64,000 nucleotides of DNA from Inonotus obliquus (Eukaryota > Basidiomycota > Agaricomycetes > Hymenochaetales > Hymenochaetaceae). The notes below the pieces were generated by a model. The model was not told where the DNA came from. It did no database searches and saw only the letters and a list, made by a program, of their open reading frames with translations. How positions within the stretch are numbered: the stretch's first letter is position 1; every line of letters begins with the position of its first letter. Below are positions 46,501-57,351 of this stretch, piece after piece. Location: the NCBI GenBank assembly GCA_032164295.1, contig JAJHTX010000003.1, forward strand, positions 3,286,001 through 3,350,000. The letters run 5' to 3'. A program made the translations under genes and the position numbers.

Positions 46501-46681
46501 GTTACTTGGTAGGACTCTTTCTGTTTCTGTTGTTGACGAACGTGTAAGCTTATCTGACACGGTACCCTTCATAGACCTCTCGGGTGAGAAGGTTGAAATA
46601 CCTAGCGGACTCATCGCAGGTCCTCCACCTCCCAACAACGATTTCTTCTTTTCTGATCTATCATTCGATACCCAAGTGTAA
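43535..46681 (+). CDS. ELMO/CED-12 family protein
   Basis: Twelve exons with short introns join in frame: 43535-43914, 43998-44106, 44162-44251, 44314-44660, 44726-44825, 44884-45168, 45235-45273, 45328-45439, 45502-45580, 45641-45706, 45765-45911 and 45964-46681. They give about 823 residues. Residues 1-70 are Thr/Pro-rich. A ubiquitin-like/RBD-type N-terminal segment follows (DPTLAVDDVIRQLCLNLKIQ). Armadillo-like helices come next (TLRMTLFSLQKFIKEEQFAN, YALNAMQNLMELDYGWSTLD), then the ELMO domain (DCLKHFVQSDPDEFSKVLLE, RCPVARASNEAVELLCEHW). The C-terminal part has a PH-like domain (RIHCLLQGAWFINGIPLG, PWRFIRLDSSLKSLNYVD) and a proline-rich stretch. Animal ELMO works with DOCK proteins as a Rac exchange factor. 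A similar role in fungal polarity is inferred from the family. Confidence 0.85.
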
Positions 46682-47094
46682 ACCTTCATTTTTTGTGTGT
46701 TCTCTACCTACCCACCTTCCAGGATAATCTTGTTGTAAATCTGATTCTTTCTATGTGGATTTATATGTACTCGATGTACTGCTTGCTGTATTGTCTGGCT
46801 GGTTTTGTTTCGGAATATCGCACAAAATCACTGGAATGATAACGTAACTAGAACATCTTTCATTTTTCTTTTGCTGATCAGAGCGGCTCTCTCTTGATCC
46901 TTCCTCTATAGTCGTGGAAAAGTCGTGGATAAGAATAATTATAAATAAATATCGGACGACGACTCCCGACGCGACGCACGAGGCGCGCTACCGCCACCCG
47001 TTTACGCACCGATCACTCCACCCCAAAATTATCATCACCTCCCCTCCCTCCCTTCCCCTTATTCCTTTTCCTCCTTTCCTTATAACGAACAACG
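46682..47094. other. ELMO-MTHFR spacer with TATA-like element
   Basis: TATAAATA at 46940-46947 lies about 150 nt before the MTHFR ATG, and a CT-rich stretch (47040-47080) comes between. No other feature was seen. Confidence 0.45.
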
Positions 47095-49480
47095 ATGAAA
47101 ATCACACAAAAGATCGAGAGAGCGACGAAGGAGGATAGGGTATGGTGGTCTTTTGAATATTTCCCGCCCCGTACTGCTCAGGTGAGTCATTTGCCAGTTC
47201 ACTCTCTTGGGAATATTCATCCAAACTTGTTGGGATTGTATAGGGTCTGCAAAACCTTTTGGATCGCATTGAACGTATGAGGGCGTTGGGACCGGAGTTC
47301 ATTGACATTACATGGTGTGTCTTTGCTTGGCTTGGGAAATTTGGGGATGAATGGTTGATCAGGATGGGTCAATTGTCATGCTTTCGTCTTGCTTTTCCGG
47401 TGCTCTCAATGCTTTCGTGCTTTTTCGGTGCCTTTGGGTTCTCTCGTTATCTCTCTCACCGTGTCTCGTGGGTTACGATGGGGGGGATATAAACGCCAAT
47501 CGTGTTGGGATATCGAAAATGTAGGAACGCTGGAGGACGAACATCGGAGTTGACAGCTGAGATGGTAAAGACTTGCCAGAGTCTTATTGGAATTGAAACG
47601 TGCATGCATTTGACATGTACGAACATGCCTAAGGAAAAGGTTGATGTTGCGCTCAGGGTACGTATGTTCGTCATTCTGACGCCTTCCTTATCGCCGTCTG
47701 ACAATTTACATATATATATATACAGGAGGCCAAGCAATATGGATGTAGGAATATTCTGGCTTTACGAGGTGACCCGCCGTTAGGCAAAGATGATTGGGAA
47801 CCTACGGAAGGCGGCTTCGTCCATGGCATCGACCTCGTCAAACACATTAGAAAACACTATGGCGATTATTTCGATATTGCCGTAGCCGGCTTCCCACAAC
47901 ACATGCTCCTCCCTCCAGACGAAATCGCCTTCGAGATGAAATGTCTAAAAGAGAAGATTGAAGCGGGAGTAGACTTCATTTTCACTCAAATGTTTTACGA
48001 TGTGGAGATTTTCGTCAAGTGGGTTAAAGCCGTTAGAGAGGCGGGGATTACGATACCGATTGTGCCTGGAATCGCACCGATTCAAACTTGGAATGGGTTC
48101 ATGCGAGCTACGAGTCTTGCGAAGACTGTGATTCCGAAACATTTCATGGACGCACTTGAACCGCATAAGAGCAATGACGAGCAAGTCCGTGCGATCGGAA
48201 CGAAGCTCGTTGCGGAGGTGTGTAGGAGGATTCTGCAAGAAGATTTGGGCATTAGAGGGTTACATTTCTATACGATGAATTTGGAGAAAGGGACGAAGAT
48301 GTTATTGGAAGAACTCAACCTCGTTCCTCGTGTCGAGACCATCAAACCTCTTCCGTGGCGTCAGGTGGGCACTTCAACTACTCTATTGCTTTCTGTAGAC
48401 TCTCTCAGCTGACGATGTGTAGTGTCTTACGCCGAACCGTCGACAAGAAACGATTCGGCCGATTTTCTGGGCGAATAGAACGAGGTCCTATATCGCTCGA
48501 ACGGAGAACTGGGATGAGTATCCCAATGGTCGATTCGGTGACTCCCGAAGTCCGGCGTTCGGAGAACTTGATGGCTACGGTGTTTGGATAAAACAGACGG
48601 TACGTCCTCCCTACCTATTCTTCTTCCTGCTCTGTGCTAAACTGATGATACCTATGCAGAGAGAGGAGGGATACAGGATTTGGGGCCACCCAACGTCGTT
48701 CTCAGAAATCCAAGAATTATTCTGTCGTTTCTGTAAATCCGAACTATCGGCTCTTCCATGGTCAGACGAGAAACCCGCAGCCGAAATGCTCGTCATTAGT
48801 CAAAACCTTACCAAAATGAACTCCCTCGGTTTCCTCACTATCAACTCCCAGCCCGCCGTTAACGGTGCACCATCTACAGATAAAGTTCACGGCTGGGGTC
48901 CATCAAATGGATTCGTATACCAAAAAGCTTACCTCGAGTTTTTCGTACAACCCGATTTACTCGATGCGTTGTTGGAACAGATTGAGAGAGATCCATTGAT
49001 TACTTACTATGCGATTAATAATCGAGGGGATTTGAGGACGAATACGCATTCGGATGGACCGAACGCTGTTACCTGGGGTGTGTTCCCAGGTAAGGAGATT
49101 ATTCAGCCGACTATTGTGGAAGCTGTCAGTTTCATGGCTTGGAAGGTCCGTTTCTATTTCCTTTAATTTATCCCTCTTTCGCAAGGAGCTCAGCTGAACT
49201 TTTTCGATAGGACGAAGCATTCGAACTCGGACGTCAATGGGCGAATATGTACGAGCCCCACTCGGAGTCGCGGAAGTTCATCAACGACCTTATGGATACG
49301 GCGTTCTTGGTTAACGTGGTGCATAATGATTTTAGGGATCCTGAGGCGATTTTTAAGCCTTTCTTCACTGTTGGAGAGGCTTATCAGAAACGGCAACAGG
49401 TTCAACAGCAGATGAAGTCGTTGTCTTTGGAGACACCGTCGGCGAGTGAGGAAAAGGTTTTGGTTAATGGGATTCATTGA
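47095..49480 (+). CDS. MET13: Methylenetetrahydrofolate reductase
   Basis: Seven exons (47095-47181, 47244-47314, 47525-47657, 47726-48364, 48423-48599, 48660-49145, 49211-49480) join in frame to 620 residues, the usual size of eukaryotic MTHFR. The N-terminal catalytic TIM barrel opens with WWSFEYFPPRTAQ, whose Glu is the proton donor. It continues with FIDITWNAGGRTSELT, HLTCTNMPKEKVDVALREAK, NILALRGDPPLGKD, FDIAVAGFPQHML and FIFTQMFYDVEIFVKWV. After a linker near residues 310-370 comes the regulatory domain: WGHPTSFSEIQELFCRF, GWGPSNGFVYQKAYLEFFV, YYAINNRGDLRTNTHSDGPN and VTWGVFPGKEIIQPTIVEAV. The enzyme reduces 5,10-methylene-THF to 5-methyl-THF with FAD for methionine synthesis in the cytosol. 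Yeast has two such genes (MET12, MET13); the symbol is given by analogy. A repeated motif lies downstream (49977-50374). Confidence 0.93.
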
Positions 49481-51092
49481 GCGGGTTTTCGTCTTGATCA
49501 GGGGGGACGAATGACTGGTAATGACGAACGCCTCCCTACTAACGAAACGATACCGACCCTGGAGGAACTTGAAGGTTTCTCCGCTACCCTTCGATCAACT
49601 TGCCTCGAACTCTTCTTCACTTATTCCTACCTTTTCCCCCACTTTTGACTCTGACCGATTCAGAGACTCACCATCGACAAAACTGTATCCTTGCTTTGAG
49701 ATATTGTAGATTTAGAAGCTTCTCTTCATTTGTTGCTGACTTTTTCCAACTGGATCTATTACTACCTTCCATTGATGCCCTTCGGGTTCAACCCCCGACA
49801 TCATGATTCTTCTATTCTACTCACTCATAACCTGCCTCCTCTTACCGTACCTATCTTTACTATCACCGTTACCCTACACCCCCATCACCTCCATCACCAC
49901 TACCACAAGTGTAGCTGCCAAGCTCAGCCACTTTTTACAAACAATATGGCCCAATCTACATCTACGTACATATCATTGCATCCAACTGCATTTGATTTTT
50001 CACTTCTTTGTTACTTTCTTCGGTCCGTGGCATCCAACTGCACATATTTGACTATTGATTCTTTGCATCTTGCATCCAACTGCATACGTGATTCGTGATT
50101 GGGTCTTCCTTACTCTTTGCTCTTTACTCTTTACTCCTTACTAATTTTATTTTGATTGATCTGATTTGGTGTTTTTTTTTGCATCCAACTGCATTATCTT
50201 TGACCTTCAGTCACATTTGCGTCACCTTTCTCCTCCTTCACCTCCCTCACGTCCTTCTCATCCTACCTTTCGACCTTTTGTCGCGCGTCCTCCCTCATCT
50301 TGGGGAATGGTTCTTCTCCCCACCCTCGGAGTATTATAGCTCCTACTATAGGTACCATCTTGCATCAACTGCATCCTTCTACGAGTAGTGATAGAAGAAG
50401 TATATTTGGATGAAAATTTTGAAGAGAAATGAGGAACAAGGAATGAGTAACAATGAAATCGGCGTTGTCGAAATTTTACATGTATGTAAATGGCGGGCAT
50501 CGACTATGCCTTCCTTGCGATTACCGTCCTTGAGCTTCCTATTACACTGACCTTATTGCCCAGTCACTTATTGAATCGCACTGACAGTGCTGCCTAAGTG
50601 TTTGCTAGTTTAATGTTAATAAGATACCAAGTGGTCTTAGTACTACTGGCCTCCGTTGTGTCGTTACTTTCCCATATACCATTTGGATGTCAACTTGCCC
50701 TGGAACACTAATATTTTTTAAAGCTCATGTGATGGAATAGTCGAGGACGCCAACCTGGCTCGATGATTCTCATACTTACGAAAAGGATGCTTTCCTTCCA
50801 AAACATCTACGCCAACTGAAAGACGCAGGCTCTCATCACCTGATGAATGCTGTGGAACAGTGTAAGAAAGCGTGTAAAGGAAAATGGTACACCCTTCACT
50901 TCAGTCTGATTAACGAAATGAAAGACACAGACTGAGGTGTGCCAAAATGAGAATGTATGAGCGATGACGAAATTAGGGTATCCGAGAAAAGAGGAATCAG
51001 AAAACAGCTATTTTCAACATGTGGTGATGGATGTCTATTCGTATGCCTAGCGTCTGTGGTGTATATGCATCTACGTCGAAATTCGGCTTTTA
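49481..51092. other. Convergent intergenic region between MTHFR and the ANK-AAA+ gene
   Basis: 1.6 kb where two genes end facing each other. The left part (49.5-50.4 kb) is pyrimidine-rich on the plus strand and holds five copies of a 14-15 nt motif. The rest shows nothing recognisable. Confidence 0.5.
49977..50374 (+). repeat. Five dispersed copies of TGCATCCAACTGCAT
   Basis: Exact or near-exact copies lie at 49977-49991 (TGCATCCAACTGCAT), 50030-50042 (GCATCCAACTGCA), 50071-50085 (full), 50180-50194 (full) and 50361-50374 (TGCATCAACTGCAT, one C shorter). All are in the same orientation, with unrelated pyrimidine-rich DNA between them. TGCA occurs at both ends of each unit. They begin about 500 nt past the MTHFR stop codon, so they may lie in its 3' UTR or in a separate downstream transcript. 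Confidence 0.85.
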
Positions 51093-53994
51093 TCAGTATG
51101 GGGAGTTTGCGATCATAGTGATATCCCCATTATCCTTCGTCATCAGTATACAGTGCCAGCTACAGGACATCAGGAATCAGTCAAAATTGATAAAGGAAGG
51201 TGGCCTGAGAACGTACCCATCTGCAATCTTGCCCCTGATATGTGCATCTGCAACAAGCTGTACGGCGATCCGTTGAACTTCGTTCGCGACCGAACGCACG
51301 CCATAGTTGACGTCGTAAGCTTTGGCTAACTTACGTACGACTATTTCAAAAATAAAGATGGGTATATTAGCGAAGACATAAGCATACTGAAAATATAATA
51401 TATGTACCTTCGTCCGTCCAGGTTAACGTGATCTTATGTTTCTCTTCCGCCCGCTTACGCCAAATCTCCAGCTCACGCCGAACGACCTGTTCGATTTCCT
51501 CCTGGCTCAAAGGCAAGAACACCACAACCTGGTTGATTCTCCCTATAAACTCGTCTCGCACCAAGTGTCTCTTCAACTCAGGATGAATCGAACGCGTAAA
51601 TTCCTGAATCGAGCTGAAATAAGAGTCATATCGTCCTTCCTTTTCAGACCGAGATATGGCCTGGCGAAGTCTCGGAGCGGCATTCTTAATCTCGTCCGCT
51701 GCGATATTCGACGTCATGATGAAGATAGCCTCTTTACAAGAAATTACCCCGTCCTGTCCAAAACGTGACCCATTAGCTCAACTGACAAGAACCATACCAG
51801 GTGTAAATCATACTTTCGAATCTGTTATTCGCCCATCGTCGAAAACTTGAAGGAACGTAGTCAGAACATCGGGATGAGCCTTCTCGATTTCATCCAATAG
51901 CACAATTGCTTTGGGATTCTTCTTCAGCGGTCGCGTCAACGCACCACCACTACCATATCCCTTTAAAGTACCTTAATTTCCAGAACTCAGGCGGGTTCAT
52001 AGAGTTATACTCACCACATAACTCTTTGGCGAGCCTTGCGAGAGAGAACGATTAATCAGCACTTGTTTTGATCTCGAGCTTGGAGAATTCGACATACCAA
52101 TTAGGTTAAAAACTGTGTGGCGTTCCTGATACTCGCTCATATCAAGCCGTACGAATCCATGATTTCCCTCGAGTTTAGAGATACTTTGGCCCTTTCCGGA
52201 TGGATCTCCATCCTTGCCGTTAATTAATAGTGCCAACTGTTTCGCCAGTTCCGTCTTCCCGACACCCGAGCTACCGAGGAAGAGCATCGTAAGTGGTCGA
52301 TCGGGATCTACCCAGTGGCTTTCACGGAGTCTAATGGCATTTGCGACGACACGGATTGGACCGCGTTGACCAACGAGTGTTTCACCAATTGCGCTCTCAA
52401 GAGACAGCAAGGATTCTATTCGTGAAAAAGTAGGTGAAGTGTTAGATAATATAGCAACTGAACGCGTACCGATTGAAACCTTTGAGGGTGTCGAGTCTTC
52501 ATCGCCCGGGTCGCTACCGTCATCATCGCCTTGATTATCCGCCATCCGTAACTCGTCACCGACCGGCATCGTTTCCTCCTCTTTCTCTCTCATTTCCTCC
52601 TCTCCTTTCTTCTCCTTTTCTTCCCCTCCCTCTTCTTCCTCCCTCTTCTCCTCTTCCGCCTTCCGCCTTCCGCCTTCCGCCTTCCGCCTTTCCTCCTCTG
52701 CCCTCTTTCTCTTCTCATTCTCTGCATCGCGTATTTGAGCGAAAGTACTCTTAAGCTCCTCTATCTTGTCCTCAGGCGCATGGATCAACTCCTCAGGAAC
52801 CCTTCCTTTCCAGTCCTTCCTCGTCCAGTCCGCACCAGCTTCAAGAAGCATCTTTGCAATCTCCATGTCCTGCACAAGACACGCATAATGAAGCGGTGTT
52901 GCATCCTTTACGTGCTCATGGGGAATGGCTCGTGAAGCAAAGGAATCATGCGATGATGCGGAGTCATAAGCTGATCGGAAATCGGTCAAGTTTACTAGGC
53001 TTTGGTCGGTTGAAATAAGAAGTTCGACAAAACGACGACGCCGGCGGATAACGGCGAGGTGCAGGAGCGTAAATTGGTAATATGTCATCTGTGAGACTAC
53101 TTCAGGACTCTTCTTTACAGACCTGATAGACAACTAAATCAGTGAGAGTTCCACCTATCATGCTCGATACAATACTCGCCTTTCAAATACTTCATAATTA
53201 TCATCGCGAATCATACGTGCTAGGTCGTCCACTGTAACGACAACACCTAATCAACGACGAATGGTCAGTATAAGACCGCATACAAGAATGAGGAGGCGTA
53301 CCTCTGAAGAAGTCATCGCGCTCTTTCCATCTAATGTATAAGTCTTGTAATACAGTGACCGTCTCCGAACCGTTCTGGATATCGCAATAATCAGCTGGCT
53401 CGCGATTCTTTTCGTCCGTCGTCTTGAAACGAGCACCGTGATCAACAAGAAGACGGATGATTTCGATGTTCCCGATCATGCTCGCCAAATGTAATGGCGT
53501 TGCCCCGTTGATGTCATCCACTCGCGTGCCGAGCTCATATTCGCGTTCTGTGGGCGTGGCAGACTCATCACTTGGCGATTGGTATGCTACGTTGACATCC
53601 ACTGTAGGGTACGAGAGCATGAGCATCACGAGTTCTCTTTTTAACCAGACAGCACTGCGGCGTGCAATGGGTACCAGCCTTCCTCATGGCGCTTGCCCGC
53701 GAGGTGGGGGGAAGCTTCCAGCATGCTGTGGTGTTGGTAAAGTCGATGATAAACATAAGCGTCCGTCGACTACGATAAAATTTCCATCACATACCGAGTC
53801 ACAGCTTCGATATCCCGCCGCACGTTCGCCTTACAGAGTGCACGGGTAGTACTCAACAGTCTTGGCGAAGCATTTTCTTCGGGAATATTGCACTTCGGGT
53901 CGCTCTGTATGTCCGACACGGGGGAGTCGCTTCGCTTAGTACGATGTTGTGGGGGACAATCCGGCGATAGAGCTTCGAGCCTGCGCTTGACCAT
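51093..53994 (-). CDS. Ankyrin-repeat AAA+ disaggregase (CLPB/SKD3-like)
   Basis: The ATG at 53992-53994 opens [15 protein letters not shown]. Ankyrin repeats follow ([72 protein letters not shown]). A highly charged E/K/R linker lies at about 52560-52720. Then one AAA+ ATPase module: [20 protein letters not shown], Walker [20 protein letters not shown], pore loop region GYGSGGALT, Walker [21 protein letters not shown], sensor segment [15 protein letters not shown], and a C-terminal ClpB-type domain ([40 protein letters not shown]). Stop at 51093-51095. Ankyrin plus a single AAA+ ring is the layout of animal mitochondrial CLPB/SKD3. Start and location are uncertain; no clear mitochondrial presequence was seen. 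The frame is broken near 53640 inside the first ankyrin repeat (TCTGGTTAAAAAGAG), so this may be a damaged allele, a base error or an odd splice. Confidence 0.8.
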
Positions 53995-56900
53995 ACCTGA
54001 GATGGAGAGACTCCCAGTAGTGCAAATGTGGGGGATACCCAGTATTTATGTTGATTCATACAGCGTCCGTGAGGAGATGACTCGTTGGCGGTATTGAGCG
54101 CAATCCTCCATTAGTAGATCATGCTGGAGTTCGATGTTGTTCCTGATAGAAAATGTGCGCCCTCGGGGCTCGGTAGGATTGACATTGGCTGAAGAGCTGT
54201 TTATTGGTCCATCATGAGTTGACTCATTTACAGCTTGGACAGATCACTTTGCATAAGTATTCCTGGTATCTTCTATCAAGTGAAAACACACTACCACAGA
54301 AAACTTCGATATAGCAGTTGAGTGTTTCCTTCTTCCTGCGTTCGAACTTCGGCAATGTGTGACCATGAAGGCCAGCTCGTGCGTTATGAAACAGACTTGG
54401 CAAAGTAATGAGGGAACCGGCTAATTGGATAAAGTATGACTCGAGAATGAATCAGAGTTAGAGAACAGGATGAAATGTATAATAAATATTGTTGAATATG
54501 AATATCAACGTTGATGCACAAAATGGGAGTTGAGTTGCTGCCCAAGCCAAGCAATCGACACGGTCCGTCACGTCACGTGCCGTGACCAGACTCTCAGTGT
54601 GAGTGCATCACTTTGCGCTTCTCTGCCGCTTTACTACGCCGTGACGGACCACTGTGCCTCGCTCACGACGCGGCTGACTCGCGATGACGACTCGAATGGT
54701 TGACCATGCGGGGTGCAATCTAGTCAAGACAAATTTACTCGATGACTCAAGATCTGACTCGGTCTCGGAGTCTCGGAGAAATCGAGAATCGTAAGGAATT
54801 CATTGCAGCTGACTCCCTAGGTACTGCCTCTGACCTCAATATGGTGCCCAGCCTCGACATGGCGAACTTGATATTGGACCGGATGAGTAGCGTGACTAGT
54901 ACTGAATCAGCGTCTCTTGTTGGACCAGATAATCCCTCTCTCTCTTACCCAGTATTATTCCACAAGGGTCTTTGAAAGGATGAAATAATAAAGTCAGCTA
55001 CTGTAAATGACTCCTTTCCGTAGTCGCTGAGGCGAGGCATTGAAGGGCAGCCTCGACCCTGAACTGCACATAGATGCGGCATGTCTCCTAGTAAAGACGG
55101 TTGTTCAGCTGGTACTATTTCGGTGTGACAGGCTTCGCTATGGCCAAGGCAATTGGGAAAGGTAGAATCACAAGTTCGTCCACGCTCCACGAAATCGCAT
55201 TTTTGCCATTTCTGATCCTTGACGGGTACGATGGTGCTGCTTCCGATGTAGTTCATTGAATACTTAGTTGGTTGTCGGGATAACGAGACGAACGGCGACA
55301 ACACGGAGGTCAAGCATTGAGTGGATTGGAATGTCTATGAAGTCGTCCTGGTTTAATCCGATGAAAGCCGTGAATGACTTGCGCCACCCTGTGGAATCCC
55401 ACGAATCTCAAGGTACGGAAGAAGTAGAGGGCCTCGGCCAACATATTCAAACTGTCCGCCCAGCCGATCAGGGCGGGTCAGTAAAGGTCAGTAACCAAGA
55501 ATATATCCAAACAACCTGAAGCCGAACATCCACCACACAAAGGCCTACTCGGCTAATCATCGTGAACTTGGTTGTTCCTACCATTCATACTTGACATCTC
55601 TGACATCCTGCGTCGGAATCCTATTGCGCTATCTTCTTGTCCCTGCGTGGGAGGGGTAGTAACGGGATCGAGTGCATATTTTTTGAGACATCTAAAATCA
55701 CTAGAAACAAGGAAAAAACTCACCAGGAACGAAATTATCATCTCACCACTTGGCTCGAGACATTATCTTCGAAGCTTGGAGGAGGGTTCTCTCCACCGGT
55801 CTCTACCTGTTTCTACGGGGGGGACTTTCCTCTAATCAATTTTAAGTGGAATATCCTCCTCGTTATTGGGGCCATCAGGCTACTGAGCCATTCAGATCAT
55901 TTTCTACAAATCGGGTACTTGAGCTAATTTTCTATCGAGGGCTGCCTGGAGCATCATGATGGACGCGAACAGTTCCACTATAGATTCCCATGCCGCTTGG
56001 CGTGAAGAACGCTGTTAAAGACGCAACCAAACGACGCGAGCAGGCAACAGTCTAAGCCGCCGGAGTTTTTCGGTGGTGTTGATTAGATCTGACTATCAGA
56101 TATCTCCATGAGAACACCAAGGATGGCTTCACCACACTCTACAGCATTGATATTGTAGTAGTAAATGTAAGTAAGGGGGCGTTCGTTCGGCCAACTTCGT
56201 TGGTCAAGTCAAAGCGAACGTGCGTTTAGAGCTCTGATGTTGTTCTTAGCAAAGGCGAGGTTCAGGAAACGAGCTGAGCATCTGCAAGGGTGCAAAGGTG
56301 GCTAAGGGTGGGCTGGCACTCAAGCAGAAATCTGATCGAGTGTTGTCCATGGAAGCACCAAGAGGAAGATGAAGAGCGTACCTGACTGCATTATTTTCAT
56401 GTCTTTCCCATATCGGTTACCCGAGTGTTCAGACCCCGAAAAACAATTTCAGCTTCCATGACAAGTAATTTACAGCAAGGTGTGGGAGGAAGAGTTAGGC
56501 CAACTCAACGGAATAGCGGTTTGAGAATGCACGCGTGGACAATTTTCATGCAAGAGTTTCCGAGCGGTATTTTCCGGTGACCTTGGGATGGTACTGGTCC
56601 AGGCTGGAAAAGAAGGACGCTTCATGCTCTCTTTGTCCTCGTCGATTCGGCTCGATATGTAAGAACGGCAACCCGCACGGTTTGCTTCCCGGAACTCTGT
56701 CCAGAAACAAATAATGATCCGGCTTCAACCCGGGAAATATTGATGGTACTTCAAAATTGGGTAAGCTTACCAGTTGCGCCGGCGTGCTGGCTCACTGGAT
56801 CCATGTCCCTCTCACCAAATCTCAGTTTAGCTCCGTTGCTTGAAGGTAACTAGTCGCCAATTGTTCTGGCGTATGATCCCGTGTGGTATCCGTTCTTCTC

Positions 56901-57351
56901 TGCAGAAAAACAATGGCAGGCACTGTGACTTGAGGTCACTTGACATCCATCATCGTATTTTCGTGTCCTTGCACCGTAAGTAGTATCTGAGACTGATGAA
57001 TATAATAACAAAACAGATGTTCTGTCTTATGTCTTAGTAGTCGGGAGGGAGCTCATTGGGAACGTGCCAAGAGAATTGTGTCCTCGACTATACCATAGAA
57101 GAAGCAGGACACTCGATCGGTCAAGGGTCCTGCGATCTCACATGAGCAATTTTCCACCGCCATAAAACCAGCGCCGAAACCCAATGGATCTCAATTTCGA
57201 TACGCGGAAATTAATATCGTACCAAGCCAAAGGTGGACCCAATAGCAACCAGTTTCACTGCAGTATATATATTCATGTGCTCGATTCTTTTGTTTCTTGC
57301 GAACTTTAATGCCCACCTGAAGCCCAACTCGACCCATCTCAGAAGTCCAAG
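53995..57351. other. Long gene-poor region
   Basis: 3.3 kb without a recognised gene. The longest ORFs (54742-54975, 55572-55835, 54945-55313 minus) have no family features, and overlapping frames compete at the same places. An inverted pair GGTCCGTCACG (54562-54572) / CGTGACGGACC (54640-54650) with a CACGTG core beside it (54574-54579) is the only ordered feature noted. Confidence 0.4.
54562..54650. promoter_or_regulatory. Inverted repeat with CACGTG core
   Basis: GGTCCGTCACG at 54562-54572 is the exact reverse complement of CGTGACGGACC at 54640-54650. Inside, GTCACGTCACGTGCCGTGAC (54568-54587) is itself an imperfect palindrome around CACGTG, the site bound by bHLH factors. It lies about 570 nt upstream of the ANK-AAA+ start. 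Function is a guess. Confidence 0.3.

Noticed and set aside
54945..55313. 122-codon minus-strand ORF
   Set aside because: Overlaps unrelated plus-strand ORFs of similar quality and has no recognisable domain or splice partners.
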